From: Schaalia hyovaginalis
GTDB taxonomy: Bacteria > Actinomycetota > Actinomycetes > Actinomycetales > Actinomycetaceae
Assembly: GCF_014208035.1 (NCBI RefSeq)
Contig: NZ_JACHMK010000001.1
Span: 992,001-1,056,000 of the forward strand
Direction: 5' to 3'
DNA: 64,000 bases
The notes under the pieces were generated by a model. It saw nothing but the letters and a program-made list of their open reading frames with translations. It was not told the DNA's origin and did no database searches. Every line of letters begins with the position of its first letter. The stretch's first letter is position 1. The translations under genes and the position numbers were made by a program. This document shows positions 35,728-43,861 of this stretch, piece after piece.

Positions 35728-36786
35728 TCAGCGGGCCGCTTTCGCCGAGGCCTCGGCGGTCGCCACGGCCTCGAGGAGGCGCCGAACCGAAGCCGCGAGG
35801 GCGGACCTGCGCGCGCTCTCAGCGGGATCCGCCGCAGCGCAGGGGGCGTCTCCGCGGATCCAGGCGTCGATCGCGCAGCTCGGCTCCTCGGCCGCATGGG
35901 AGCACAGCGGGAGGCAGAACCGGGTCGCCTCATCGACCTCCGGGAAGACGCCGAGGACGTCCGACACCTCCACGTGGCCCAGGCCGAAGGAGCGGACGCC
36001 GGGCGTGTCGACGATCCAGCCGCCCTCGGGAAGCTCGAAGGCCTGCGAGGAGGTCGAGGTGTGGCGCCCCCGGCCCGTCACCTCGTTGACGTGCCCGACG
36101 GCGCGATTCGCGTCCGGCACCAGCGCATTGATGAGGGTCGACTTGCCCACGCCCGAATGGCCGACGAGGACGGAGAAGCGGTCCTTCAAAGCCCCGCGCA
36201 GGTCCTCGAGCCCCTCCCCGGGCGCGTCCGAACGTGTGACGATCGTGCGCAGGCCGAAGGGGGAATAGGCGTCGAGGAGCCCGTCGGGGGAGGCGAGGTC
36301 GGCCTTGGTGAGGCACAGCAGGGGCTCCAGACCGGCCTCGTAGGCCGCGACGAGGCAGCGGTCGATCATGCCCGTGCGCGGCGGGGGATCCGCCAGGGCC
36401 ACGACGATGCACATGATCTCCGCGTTCGCCACGATCGCCTTCTCGCCCTTCGCGTCGGGCGCGTCCTCCAAGGAGCGGCGCAGGACCGAGGCGCGCTCCT
36501 CGACGGCGACGATCCGGGCCAAGGTGTCGTGGCGGCCCGACAGATCGCCCGTGGCGCGCACGAGGTCGCCCATGATGACCGAACCGCGGCGCAGCTCCTT
36601 CGCGCGGACGGCGAAGACGCGGACCTCCGACTCCTCGAGGCGAAGCGTGTAGCGGCCGCGATCGACGCCGATGACGCGGGCGAGCGGCTCGCGCGACCAA
36701 TCGGGACGGACCTTGGTGCGCGGACGCGAGGACTTGCCCGCCCGGACCTTGACGCGCGGATCATCGGTTCCGATATCGCGCCTCAT
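35728..36786 (-). CDS. rsgA: ribosome small subunit GTPase RsgA
   Basis: A 352-aa circularly permuted GTPase that helps late 30S maturation. An OB-fold region (about residues 30-110) precedes the G domain. The G motifs occur in permuted order: G4 LTKAD at 159-163, G1 GHSGVGKST at 209-217, G3 DTPG in WIVDTPGVRSFGL. A C-terminal zinc cluster (RFCLPLCSHAAEEPSC) follows. The ATG at 36786 overlaps the aroA stop as ATGA, which fixes the start; an upstream in-frame start at 36933 lies within aroA. Confidence 0.94.
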   Translation of the reverse strand: MRRDIGTDDPRVKVRAGKSSRPRTKVRPDWSREPLARVIGVDRGRYTLRLEESEVRVFAVRAKELRRGSVIMGDLVRATGDLSGRHDTLARIVAVEERASVLRRSLEDAPDAKGEKAIVANAEIMCIVVALADPPPRTGMIDRCLVAAYEAGLEPLLCLTKADLASPDGLLDAYSPFGLRTIVTRSDAPGEGLEDLRGALKDRFSVLVGHSGVGKSTLINALVPDANRAVGHVNEVTGRGRHTSTSSQAFELPEGGWIVDTPGVRSFGLGHVEVSDVLGVFPEVDEATRFCLPLCSHAAEEPSCAIDAWIRGDAPCAAADPAESARRSALAASVRRLLEAVATAEASAKAAR

Positions 36787-38087
36787 GCGCTCCTCCCGGA
36801 TGACACGCACGCCCGCCAGAGCTCGGGGAAATCGGGGAGGGTCTTCGAGGTCGCCGCCACGTCGTCGAGGGTCGTCCCCGGAGCGCGAAGGCCGAGGATC
36901 GCGGCGAAGGTCGCCATCCGGTGATCGCCCCACGCGCGGTGCGCGGCGGGCTTCAGGGGGCCGGGGGCGATCTCGAGTCCGTCATCGTGCTCGACGACCC
37001 GCGCGCCCGCGGCGCGCAATCCGCTTGCGAGGGCCTTGAGGCGGTCGGTCTCGTGACCGCGGAGGTGGGCGATGCCCCGCAGTCGCGAGGGGGTCTTCGC
37101 GCAGGCGCAGATCGCCGCCAGTGAGGGCGCGAGCTCCCCGATGTCGGACATGTCGATGTCGATCCCCGTCAGGGCATCGGCCTCGGGGCCGCGCAGGACG
37201 AGCCCGGCCCCTTCGCGTTCGCAGCGCGCCCCCATCGCGGTGAGGATGCGCCTCCAGGCGTCGCCCGCCTGCGTCGTCGCTTCGGGCCAGTCGGGAATCC
37301 TCACTTCGCCTCCGCAGACCATCGCCGCAGCGAGGAAGGGCCCGGCGTTCGACAGATCCGGCTCGATGACCTCGTCAAGGGGGGCGGGCCGGCCCGGTTC
37401 GACGCGCCAGGCGGAGTGCGGTTCGGCGGCGATCCTCTCGATCCGGCAGCCGCGGCGCACGAGGGCGGCTACGGTCATCTCGATGTGGGGCGCGGAGACC
37501 AGGCGCCCGGGGGCGCGCACCTCCAGGGGCGCGTCGAGCAGCGGAACGGTGAGGAGGAGGGCGGAGAGGAACTGCGAGGACTCCCCAGCGTCCACTTCGA
37601 CCCATCCGCACTCCGGGACGCGCAGCGGCCCTCGGATCGTGAAGGGGAGGCGCCCGGGGGCGCCTTCGAAGGAGATGCGCGCCCCGAGGTCCTCGAGGGC
37701 GGCGAGGAGGGGGGCGAGGGGGCGTTCACGGGCGGCACTGTCCCCGTCGAAGCGGGCCGGGGCCGCCGAGAGGGCGGCGAGGGGGGGAAGGAAGCGCATG
37801 ACCGTGCCCGCGAGGCCGCAGTCGATGCTCGCGCTCCCCTCGCGCTCGCCGTCGAGGGGCGTCACGCTGAGCGGATCGCGGCCGACGGGGGAGAGCACGG
37901 CCCCCAGGGCTTCCAGGCCCGCGGCGAACAGGCGCGTGTCGCGCGAGTCGAGGACGCCGTGAAGGCGGGAGGGGCCGCTCGCGATCGCCGCGAGGTGCAG
38001 GGCGCGCGCCGACAGGGACTTCGAGCCCGGCAGGCGCACGGTCGCGCGGATCGGGCCCTGGGATGCCGGCGCCGTCCAGTGCGTCAT
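36783..38087 (-). CDS. aroA: 3-phosphoshikimate 1-carboxyvinyltransferase (EPSP synthase)
   Basis: A 434-aa EPSP synthase, the sixth enzyme of the shikimate pathway, joining phosphoenolpyruvate to shikimate 3-phosphate. The N-terminal motif is LPGSKSLSARALHLAAIASG. The conserved GLAGTVMRFLPPLAAL holds the position of the LxxGNAGT block with GLAGTV here. Later conserved blocks are DAGESSQFLSALLL and RGHETDRLKALASGLRAAGA, and DHRMATFAAILGL near the end. It sits between doxX and rsgA with 4-nt ATGA overlaps on both sides, so the three form one coupled operon. Confidence 0.95.
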   Translation of the reverse strand: MTHWTAPASQGPIRATVRLPGSKSLSARALHLAAIASGPSRLHGVLDSRDTRLFAAGLEALGAVLSPVGRDPLSVTPLDGEREGSASIDCGLAGTVMRFLPPLAALSAAPARFDGDSAARERPLAPLLAALEDLGARISFEGAPGRLPFTIRGPLRVPECGWVEVDAGESSQFLSALLLTVPLLDAPLEVRAPGRLVSAPHIEMTVAALVRRGCRIERIAAEPHSAWRVEPGRPAPLDEVIEPDLSNAGPFLAAAMVCGGEVRIPDWPEATTQAGDAWRRILTAMGARCEREGAGLVLRGPEADALTGIDIDMSDIGELAPSLAAICACAKTPSRLRGIAHLRGHETDRLKALASGLRAAGARVVEHDDGLEIAPGPLKPAAHRAWGDHRMATFAAILGLRAPGTTLDDVAATSKTLPDFPELWRACVSSGRSA

Positions 38088-38602
38088 CGAGCCGCTTCCG
38101 CGCGCGGGGCGCAGCGGCGTCGCTCGATTTCACGCACCGCCGCGATGCGCTCGCGCTGCACCTTCCGGTTCGACATCCTCCATGCGACCGAAGGCTCGCC
38201 GACGCGGTCCGTCGAGGCGATCGCCAGGCCGCCGACGAGGGCGAGGCGGCGCGCGAGTTCGGAGGCGAGGGCGACGCGCTCCTCGCGGTTCTCGCCCCTC
38301 CACACGGGGGCGTTGACGAGCGCCATGGGAAGACCGATCCCGGCGAGGAGGGCCGCGGAGGTCCGCGGTGCCCGGCCGGTGGCGAAGGCGACGCCCGCCG
38401 CGATCGACGCGGCCCCGAGAACGCGGGTCATCAGGCGAAGATCCTCTTCCTCGAGCCCGGCCCCGGGGGCGATGCGCTCGGCGATCGGGAGGACGAAGGA
38501 GGCCCTGGCGACGTGATCGGCGGGGTTGAGCAGCGCGGAGATCCCGTCGTGGATGAAGGGGGCGGCCAGGAGCGGGCGCGCAACGGTTCTCAGGATGTTC
38601 AT
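38084..38602 (-). CDS. DoxX-family membrane protein
   Basis: A 172-aa protein with the DoxX pattern: TVARPLLAAPFIHDGISALL at the start, then RLMTRVLGAASIAAGVAFAT and RTSAALLAGIGLPMALVNAP, about four hydrophobic helices in all, ending in a basic arginine-rich tail. DoxX proteins are linked to redox and thiol homeostasis in some actinobacteria, but no reaction is established. The ATG at 38602 is preferred; GACAAT lies 6 nt upstream. A longer start at 38686 would run through the SigR-type promoter region. Its stop overlaps aroA. Confidence 0.8.
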   Translation of the reverse strand: MNILRTVARPLLAAPFIHDGISALLNPADHVARASFVLPIAERIAPGAGLEEEDLRLMTRVLGAASIAAGVAFATGRAPRTSAALLAGIGLPMALVNAPVWRGENREERVALASELARRLALVGGLAIASTDRVGEPSVAWRMSNRKVQRERIAAVREIERRRCAPRAEAAR

Positions 38603-38608
38603 GCCTCC

Positions 38609-38614
38609 ATTGTC
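38609..38614 (-). promoter_or_regulatory. leaderless-type -10 of doxX-aroA-rsgA
   Basis: GACAAT on the minus strand ends 6 nt before the ATG at 38602. The GGAGGC between them is too close to the ATG to act as a normal ribosome-binding site. Confidence 0.45.
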
Positions 38615-38657
38615 GAGCCCCCGGGGCTGTTTCGTCGACCACAACGCGCGCGTGCGC

Positions 38658-38683
38658 GGAATAGGGGCGCGGGCCGGGGCGTT
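38658..38683 (+). promoter_or_regulatory. SigR-type promoter of sigR
   Basis: GGAAT (38658-38662) is followed by exactly 18 nt and GTT (38681-38683), the published SigR/SigH consensus GGAAT-N18-GTT. Transcription would begin near 38690, about 57 nt before sigR. A second hexamer, TAGGCT at 38733-38738, lies 8 nt before the ATG and may be a housekeeping promoter. Confidence 0.75.
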
Positions 38684-38746
38684 CACGGGGCATGAGGGAT
38701 CCGCTGACCGTGAACCGCCGCGGGACGGGCGCTAGGCTGAAGCGCG

Positions 38747-39361
38747 ATGAAGGAGATCAGTCAGGACGGGGGAGCCTCGCCCGGGGACGGCCGCGGCGCG
38801 CTGCGGGAGCGCTTCGCCCGCGAAGCGCTCCCGCACGCCCGCAAGCTGTATGCGGCGGCGCTCACGATGACGCGCGACCCCCACAACGCCGAGGACCTCG
38901 TGCAGGAGACCTTCCTCAGGGCGTTCTCGAGGTTCGAGACCTTCGAGGAGGGGACGAACATCCGCGCATGGCTGTACAGGATCCTCACGAACGCCTTCAT
39001 CTCGGCGTACCGCAAGGAGAAACGAGGACCGCTCATCGCCTCGGACGAGGGCCTGGAGGATTGGCAGCTCGTCGAAGCGGCCTCCCACGATCCGATCGGC
39101 CTCAAGTCCGCCGAGGTGGAGGCGCTCGCCCGCATGCCCGCCGAGGCGATACGTTCGGCGATCTTCTCGCTCAGCGAGGACCAGCGGGCGGTCCTGGTGC
39201 TGGCCGATGTCGATTCCCTGAGCTACAGGGAGATCGCGTCCGCATTGGGCATCCCGCTCGGAACGGTGATGTCGCGCCTCCATCGGGCGCGGGCGAATCT
39301 GCGGCGATCGCTGGCGGGCCTGGCCGGGGAGTACGGGATCGGAGGAGACGGCGATGAGTGA
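38747..39361 (+). CDS. sigR: ECF sigma factor SigR/SigH, thiol-oxidative stress
   Basis: A 204-aa group 4 sigma factor of the ECF12 (SigR/SigH) type. Region 2 includes [24 protein letters not shown] and the promoter-melting segment around [19 protein letters not shown]. Region 4 has [26 protein letters not shown]. It directs the thioredoxin and thiol response and is held inactive by the redox-sensitive anti-sigma factor encoded next to it. The rsrA ATG lies 8 nt inside the sigR end. The SigR-type promoter upstream implies positive autoregulation. Confidence 0.93.
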   Translation: MKEISQDGGASPGDGRGALRERFAREALPHARKLYAAALTMTRDPHNAEDLVQETFLRAFSRFETFEEGTNIRAWLYRILTNAFISAYRKEKRGPLIASDEGLEDWQLVEAASHDPIGLKSAEVEALARMPAEAIRSAIFSLSEDQRAVLVLADVDSLSYREIASALGIPLGTVMSRLHRARANLRRSLAGLAGEYGIGGDGDE

Positions 39362-39665
39362 CGCGAACCCCTGCGAGCAGCTCCGTGCGGCGCTCGAGGA
39401 CATCGTCGATTGCGAGGAGTGCCAGGATGCGGCGGCGCTGTTCGATTCCGGGGAGCTCGAGGGCGTTTCTTCGTCTCAGCGCCTCCTGCTCCTCGCGCAC
39501 GCGCGGGGCTGCCCGGATTGCGCGGACGCGCTTGAGGCCGAGAGGCACCTGCGGGGTCTCGTGCGCTCCTGCCTGGCGGAGGCCGGGCCGAGCGACCTCG
39601 AAGAGAGGATCCTCGCCCGCTTGAGCGCGATGCCCGAAGGCGCGGGCGCGGAATCCTTCCAGTGA
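39354..39665 (+). CDS. rsrA: zinc-binding anti-sigma factor RsrA/RshA
   Basis: A 103-aa anti-sigma factor of the ZAS family. The HxxxCxxC motif HARGCPDC gives H49, C53 and C56; further cysteines C7, C20 and C23 could supply the fourth ligand or the redox switch. Oxidation of such a site to a disulfide releases zinc and frees SigR. It overlaps the end of sigR by 8 nt and so is made in fixed ratio with it. Confidence 0.88.
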   Translation: MSDANPCEQLRAALEDIVDCEECQDAAALFDSGELEGVSSSQRLLLLAHARGCPDCADALEAERHLRGLVRSCLAEAGPSDLEERILARLSAMPEGAGAESFQ

Positions 39666-39754
39666 TGTGCGTCGCCGCGGGGCGCGGGCTGTTGGCCTCG
39701 GGTCGCGATATGTGGGACACTGTCCGGGTTGAATCCGACCGATGGGAGATCGAA

Positions 39755-39829
39755 ATGTCGAAGAGGGGCCGCAAGCGTCGCGATCGTCGCAAGCGCGGCG
39801 CGAACCACGGCAAGCGTCCGAACGCCTGA
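39755..39829 (+). CDS. ribosomal protein bL37 (24 aa)
   Basis: This tiny gene encodes MSKRGRKRRDRRKRGANHGK followed by RPNA. It is the actinobacterial 50S protein bL37 (AURKAIP1/COX24 domain), found in mycobacterial ribosomes near the intersubunit bridge region. Eleven of 24 residues are Arg or Lys. The ATG is preceded by GGGAGA at 39744-39749. It is often missed because of its size. Its place just after sigR-rsrA is common in actinobacteria. A hairpin terminator follows. Confidence 0.9.
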   Translation: MSKRGRKRRDRRKRGANHGKRPNA

Positions 39830-39848
39830 GCCGAAGAGGATCGCGCAG

Positions 39849-39874
39849 GACCCGGTGACCCTTGTCGCCGGGTC
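39849..39874 (+). terminator. terminator after bL37
   Basis: GACCCGG (39849-39855) pairs with CCGGGTC (39868-39874); inside, GAC (39857-39859) pairs with GTC (39864-39866) around a CCTT loop, with one mismatch between. It is followed by TT. Confidence 0.65.
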
Positions 39875-39968
39875 TTCGCATATCCGGCCCAGCCCGTCGG
39901 ATCGCCGCTCCTCTCCTTTGGCGCCCTTCGTCCCGCTTCTGCGCCACGCCCGCAACAGGCGCCAGGGG

Positions 39969-40670
39969 TCAGGGCCTGCCGATCAGGAGCGCATCGAGAT
40001 CCACGACGCCGGTGCGCAGGGCGTACAGGACGAGCTGGACGCGATCCCGCGCCCCGGTCTTGAGGAGCAGATGCGAGACGTGCGTCTTGATGGTCGGCAT
40101 CGACACCCACAGCCGGTCGCACATCTCCTGATTCGTCAAGCCCTGAGCGATGAGGCTCAGGACCTCCAGCTCCCGTTCGGTGAGGTCCTCGGAGGGGGCC
40201 TCGCCCCCGGCGGCCCGCACCCGGGCCGAGCTTCCGGTGCTCGAAGGGGGAGCTTCCCGCATCGCCCGGATGAGACGACGGGTCGGCCCGGGCGAGATCA
40301 CGGAGTCGCCGGAGGCGACGGTGCGGATCGCATCGATGAGGACGGCCGGGGGAGTGTTCTTCAGGAGGAATCCCGAGGCCCCCGCCTCGATGGCGCCGAG
40401 GACGTAGCCCTCGGTGTCGAAGGTCGTGAGGATGACGATCCTGCCCGGAAGGCCCCTGGCGACGACGCCCCGGGTCGCCTCCAATCCGTCGCAGACGGGC
40501 ATCTGCACGTCGAGGAGGAGGACGTCGACGGGCGTCCGGGCGGCGAACTCGAGCGCCTCGCCGCCGTCGCGCGCCTGCCAGGCGACCTCCATGCCCTCCT
40601 GGGCGTCGAGGAGCATCGCCAGTCCGGCGGAGAAGAGCGGCTCGTCGTCGGCCATTCCGATACGGATCAT
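39969..40670 (-). CDS. NarL/LuxR-type response regulator
   Basis: A 233-aa response regulator. The receiver has MADDEPLFSAGL, the phosphoacceptor aspartate in LLLDVQMPVCDG and the conserved lysine in GFLLKNTPP. The C-terminal LuxR-type helix-turn-helix is LTERELEVLSLIAQGLTNQE, then MPTIKTHVSHLLLKTGARDR. The ATG at 40670 overlaps the kinase stop as ATGA. Its likely target is the divergent ABC transporter operon downstream of the kinase start. Confidence 0.9.
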   Translation of the reverse strand: MIRIGMADDEPLFSAGLAMLLDAQEGMEVAWQARDGGEALEFAARTPVDVLLLDVQMPVCDGLEATRGVVARGLPGRIVILTTFDTEGYVLGAIEAGASGFLLKNTPPAVLIDAIRTVASGDSVISPGPTRRLIRAMREAPPSSTGSSARVRAAGGEAPSEDLTERELEVLSLIAQGLTNQEMCDRLWVSMPTIKTHVSHLLLKTGARDRVQLVLYALRTGVVDLDALLIGRP

Positions 40671-41989
40671 CCCCTCACCCCCGCCGTCGCCGGGCCCGGG
40701 ACGGGAAGACGGGCGTGAACGAGCCAACGGCCATCGCTGCCGCGCCCCGCGTGGAGCGACCCGCCCAGGGATTCCGCGCGCTCGCGCATCGTCTCCAGGC
40801 CCGCCCCGGCCCTCGCAGCGGGTGCGCAGGCCCCGGGGGATCGTTTCTCTTCGGAGAAGACGGACAGCTCGATCCCGGCATCGTCGACGCGCAGATCGAC
40901 GATGATCGGGTCAGCGCCGTGCCTCGCCGCGTTCGAGAGGGCCTCCCGGAGGATCCCCGAGACGGCGTCTTCCGCAACAGCCGGGATCGGCGCTGAGGCC
41001 CCGATGCGGAGGATCACCTCGCGGCCCGCCGAGCGGAGGGCCTCCGCCAGGACGATGAGCTCGGCGAGCCCGTTCCGCGGCGCCGGGGGAGGGGAGGCGG
41101 AGAGAGCCCCCTCCTCTTCGCATCCGGCGTCCGCCCCGGTCGAAGAGCGCGGATCGGGGGCCGTCCCGGGCGCGTCATCCCTCAGCACGTCGACCAGGCG
41201 CCGCACATCGTCGACGCCGACCCGGCTCATCTCCCCGATGGTCGTCAGGGCCGCTTCTGCCCGCGCCGGGTCGTTCCCGAGCACGGCCTTCGCGCCCTCG
41301 GCCTGCATCCCGATCACCGCCAGGGAGTGGCCGAGGACGTCGTGCACGTCGCGCGCAATCCGCTGGCGCTCCTCGATGACCGCCAGGCGCCTGCGGTCCT
41401 CCGCGTGAGCGGCGGTCTCCTGGGCGTGAACGGCGAGTTCTTCGGCCCGGGCGATCATCTGCTCCACGCGGTCCCGCGCGCGTCTGCGGTTCAGGCCCCA
41501 CAGGTAGGCGGCTCCGATGAGGGACCAGGCGGTGACGAGGACGAACATGAGCCTGGACCACGTCTCCACCTCCTCGTTGAACAGCGGGGAGATGCGCAGC
41601 ACCGTCGCCGCCGAGCCGAGGGCCATGACCGCGAGCAGGCCCCAGGACCACGGGCGGGAGATCCTCGAGCCGATGGTCTCGGCCGCGACGAGGCAGCTCG
41701 CGACCGCCAGGACCGACAGGGAGTCGAAGAGGAGCAGATGGGCGGCCAGGGCCGCTTCGACGGCGATCACGCTGAGCAGCGGCCGCCTCGTGCGCACCGC
41801 GGTCGCGGCGCAGCACGTGAGGGTGAAGCCCCAGAACAGGCAGCCGATGGCCCCCGTCGAGCCGAGGGCTGCGGCGATCGAGGTGCCGTCGGGCATGAAG
41901 GCGCGCGGATTCGCCGCGGTGACGAAGGCGAAGAGGCACGCGGTCACGAGGTCCGCGGTGCGCAGGCGGGGGAGGCGGGGCAGGGGCAC
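40667..41989 (-). CDS. sensor histidine kinase, HisKA_3 type
   Basis: A 440-aa kinase with about five hydrophobic helices in the first ~160 residues and little extracellular sequence. This is the layout of kinases that sense via a partner transporter. The phosphoacceptor block is IEERQRIARDVHDVLGHSLA, then a dimerisation helix and the ATPase domain with REALSNAARHGADPI and a C-terminal GAGLETMRERAESLGG. The GTG at 41989 is chosen because TAGCGT lies 7 nt upstream (leaderless). An in-frame ATG at 42028 is the alternative. It is coupled to the response regulator by a 4-nt overlap. Confidence 0.88.
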   Translation of the reverse strand: MPLPRLPRLRTADLVTACLFAFVTAANPRAFMPDGTSIAAALGSTGAIGCLFWGFTLTCCAATAVRTRRPLLSVIAVEAALAAHLLLFDSLSVLAVASCLVAAETIGSRISRPWSWGLLAVMALGSAATVLRISPLFNEEVETWSRLMFVLVTAWSLIGAAYLWGLNRRRARDRVEQMIARAEELAVHAQETAAHAEDRRRLAVIEERQRIARDVHDVLGHSLAVIGMQAEGAKAVLGNDPARAEAALTTIGEMSRVGVDDVRRLVDVLRDDAPGTAPDPRSSTGADAGCEEEGALSASPPPAPRNGLAELIVLAEALRSAGREVILRIGASAPIPAVAEDAVSGILREALSNAARHGADPIIVDLRVDDAGIELSVFSEEKRSPGACAPAARAGAGLETMRERAESLGGSLHAGRGSDGRWLVHARLPVPGPATAGVRG

Positions 41990-41996
41990 GCCCCTT

Positions 41997-42002
41997 ACGC
42001 TA
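41997..42002 (-). promoter_or_regulatory. leaderless-type -10 of the kinase-regulator operon
   Basis: TAGCGT on the minus strand ends 7 nt before the GTG at 41989. Confidence 0.5.
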
Positions 42003-42119
42003 GCCCCTCGTGCACCCGCTCTCCTCATCCCCCGGTATGAGAAGCGCGCAGAAAGGGGAGGGCGAAGATCAGACCCCCGTCCGATGACCCGCGCCGGCCG
42101 GGCGTCTTGGATGGGAGGC

Positions 42120-43073
42120 ATGAACGAACACGACGCAGCGCCGCGAATCGGCGCCCCCGCACTGACCACTCACGGCCTGACGAAGGCCTTCGGCGGCAGG
42201 ACCGTCGTCGACTCCCTCGATCTGACGATCCCGAGGGGCGCGGTCTACGGCTTCATCGGCCCCAACGGCTCCGGCAAGTCGACGACGATGAAGATGCTCC
42301 TCGGCCTCCTCAACCCGAGCTCCGGGCACGTCGAGGCATTCGGCGGACGCGTCGACAGGCGCACCCTGCCCGCCCTCATGGCCCGCACCGGGTCGATGAT
42401 CGAGCAGCCGCCCGGCTACGGGCACCTCACCGGCGAGGAGAACCTCAGGATCGTCCAGCGCCTGCGCGGCCTGAGCGACGCGGATATCGACCGCGCCTTC
42501 GACCTCGTCTCCCTGTCCGAGCACCGCCGCAAGCTCGTCAAGGCGTACTCCCTCGGCATGAAGCAGCGCCTCGGCATCGCCATGGCGCTCGCCCACCGCC
42601 CCGATCTCCTCGTCCTCGACGAACCGACCAACGGCCTGGACCCCGCGGGCATCGAGGACATGCGGGCCCTCTTGAGGGGCCTCGCCGATGAGGGGGTGAC
42701 GATCATGGTGTCCAGCCACCTCCTCGATGAGATCGACCGCACCTGCACCGTCCTGGGCATCCTCTCCCAGGGGCGGCTCGTCTTCCAGGGCACTCGCGCC
42801 GAACTCATGTCCCGCTCCATCCCCGATCTCGTCATCGTCTCCTCCGACCCCGTCTTAGTCGCAGACCCCGCGATGCTCGCGGGTCTGGGCGGGCGAATCG
42901 TGCCCGACGAGGACGAGGGCGTCCGGCTGGCCGATCTCACGCGCGAGGGCGGGGCGGAGCTCCTGCGCCGCCTCGCCCTCGCCGGTGTCGAGGTGTACGA
43001 GGCCCGGCGCGCCGGGCGCACCCTCGAGGAGGTCTTCATGGACCTCACCGGAGCGGAGGGCGGACTGCGATGA
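42120..43073 (+). CDS. ABC exporter ATP-binding protein (lantibiotic-immunity type)
   Basis: A 317-aa ATPase. Walker A is GPNGSGKST, the signature region is YSLGMKQRLGIAMALAHRP, Walker B is LLVLDEPTNGLDP and the switch histidine lies in VSSHLLDEID. The Q-loop segment SMIEQPPGYGHLTGEENLRI is typical of antimicrobial-peptide exporters. The start is uncertain: GGAGG lies only 1-2 nt before ATG 42120, and ATG 42111 would add three residues. It is divergent from the kinase-regulator pair and coupled by ATGA to the permease that follows. Confidence 0.88.
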   Translation: MNEHDAAPRIGAPALTTHGLTKAFGGRTVVDSLDLTIPRGAVYGFIGPNGSGKSTTMKMLLGLLNPSSGHVEAFGGRVDRRTLPALMARTGSMIEQPPGYGHLTGEENLRIVQRLRGLSDADIDRAFDLVSLSEHRRKLVKAYSLGMKQRLGIAMALAHRPDLLVLDEPTNGLDPAGIEDMRALLRGLADEGVTIMVSSHLLDEIDRTCTVLGILSQGRLVFQGTRAELMSRSIPDLVIVSSDPVLVADPAMLAGLGGRIVPDEDEGVRLADLTREGGAELLRRLALAGVEVYEARRAGRTLEEVFMDLTGAEGGLR

Positions 43074-43861
43074 GCGCTTCGACGCGTGCCCTGCCCTCCG
43101 GGCGGGCCCTCTTCGCCTCGGAAGCCGCCAAGAGCCGGCGTCTTCGACTGCCCCTCGTCATCGCCGTGTGCATCGCAGTCGGCTACATGCTCTCCCTGCC
43201 GCTGCGCCCCTCCGAACGGGCGCGCCTGCTCGAACCGGACATCTGGCAGAGCCTCCTCATGTCCTACACGATCATGAACAGCCTCATCTCGCCGATCCTC
43301 ATCTCGTTCGTCTCCTCGCGCCTCGTCGACGTCGAGCATTCGGGGCGCGGCTGGACCTTCCACGCCGCCCAGGGGGTCGGCATCGGGCGCCTGTGCCGCA
43401 TCAAGTTCGCCCTCCTCGCCCTGCTCGTGGCGACGGGCGTCAGCATCCAGAGCCTCGGCTTCGTCGGGATCGTCAAGGCCCTCGGATGCGTCCAGCCCCT
43501 CGACGCGGGCGTGTGGGCGGGGTACACGGCGTGCCTCATCGGCGTCGACCTCGCGCTCGCGGCCCTCCACATCCTCCTGTCTGCGGCCGTCGACAACCAG
43601 GTCGTGAGCGTCGGCATCGGATTCATCGGCTCCCTCGTCGCCTTCTACATGTTCCTCTTCCCCTCCGGCGTCGCCCGCCTCCTGCCCTGGGGCTACTGGG
43701 CGATGATCTCGCGGACCTCCATGGTCTACGAGGGGGCGGGGGCGGCCCGCGTCGTCCTCGTCGAGCCCGAATGGCCCTGGATCGCCGGATACCTCATCCT
43801 CATCGCAGTCGTCTTCTTCGCCGTCTGCGCCCGATTCGATCGCAAGCAGGTGACCCAATGA
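43070..43861 (+). CDS. ABC exporter permease 1 (MutE/EpiE-like)
   Basis: A 263-aa integral membrane protein with about six hydrophobic helices, including LPLVIAVCIAVGYMLSLPL near residue 30 and YLILIAVVFFAVCARF near the end. The SRLVDVEHSGRGWTFHAAQG loop after the second helix is characteristic of ABC-2 type permeases of lantibiotic immunity transporters. It would form a heterodimer with the next permease. Both of its junctions are 4-nt ATGA overlaps. Confidence 0.82.
   Translation: MSASTRALPSGRALFASEAAKSRRLRLPLVIAVCIAVGYMLSLPLRPSERARLLEPDIWQSLLMSYTIMNSLISPILISFVSSRLVDVEHSGRGWTFHAAQGVGIGRLCRIKFALLALLVATGVSIQSLGFVGIVKALGCVQPLDAGVWAGYTACLIGVDLALAALHILLSAAVDNQVVSVGIGFIGSLVAFYMFLFPSGVARLLPWGYWAMISRTSMVYEGAGAARVVLVEPEWPWIAGYLILIAVVFFAVCARFDRKQVTQ

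Noticed and set aside
42111..42120. Ribosome-binding site fixing the ABC ATPase start
   Set aside because: GGAGG is only 1-2 nt from the ATG at 42120, too close to function normally, so it does not decide the start.
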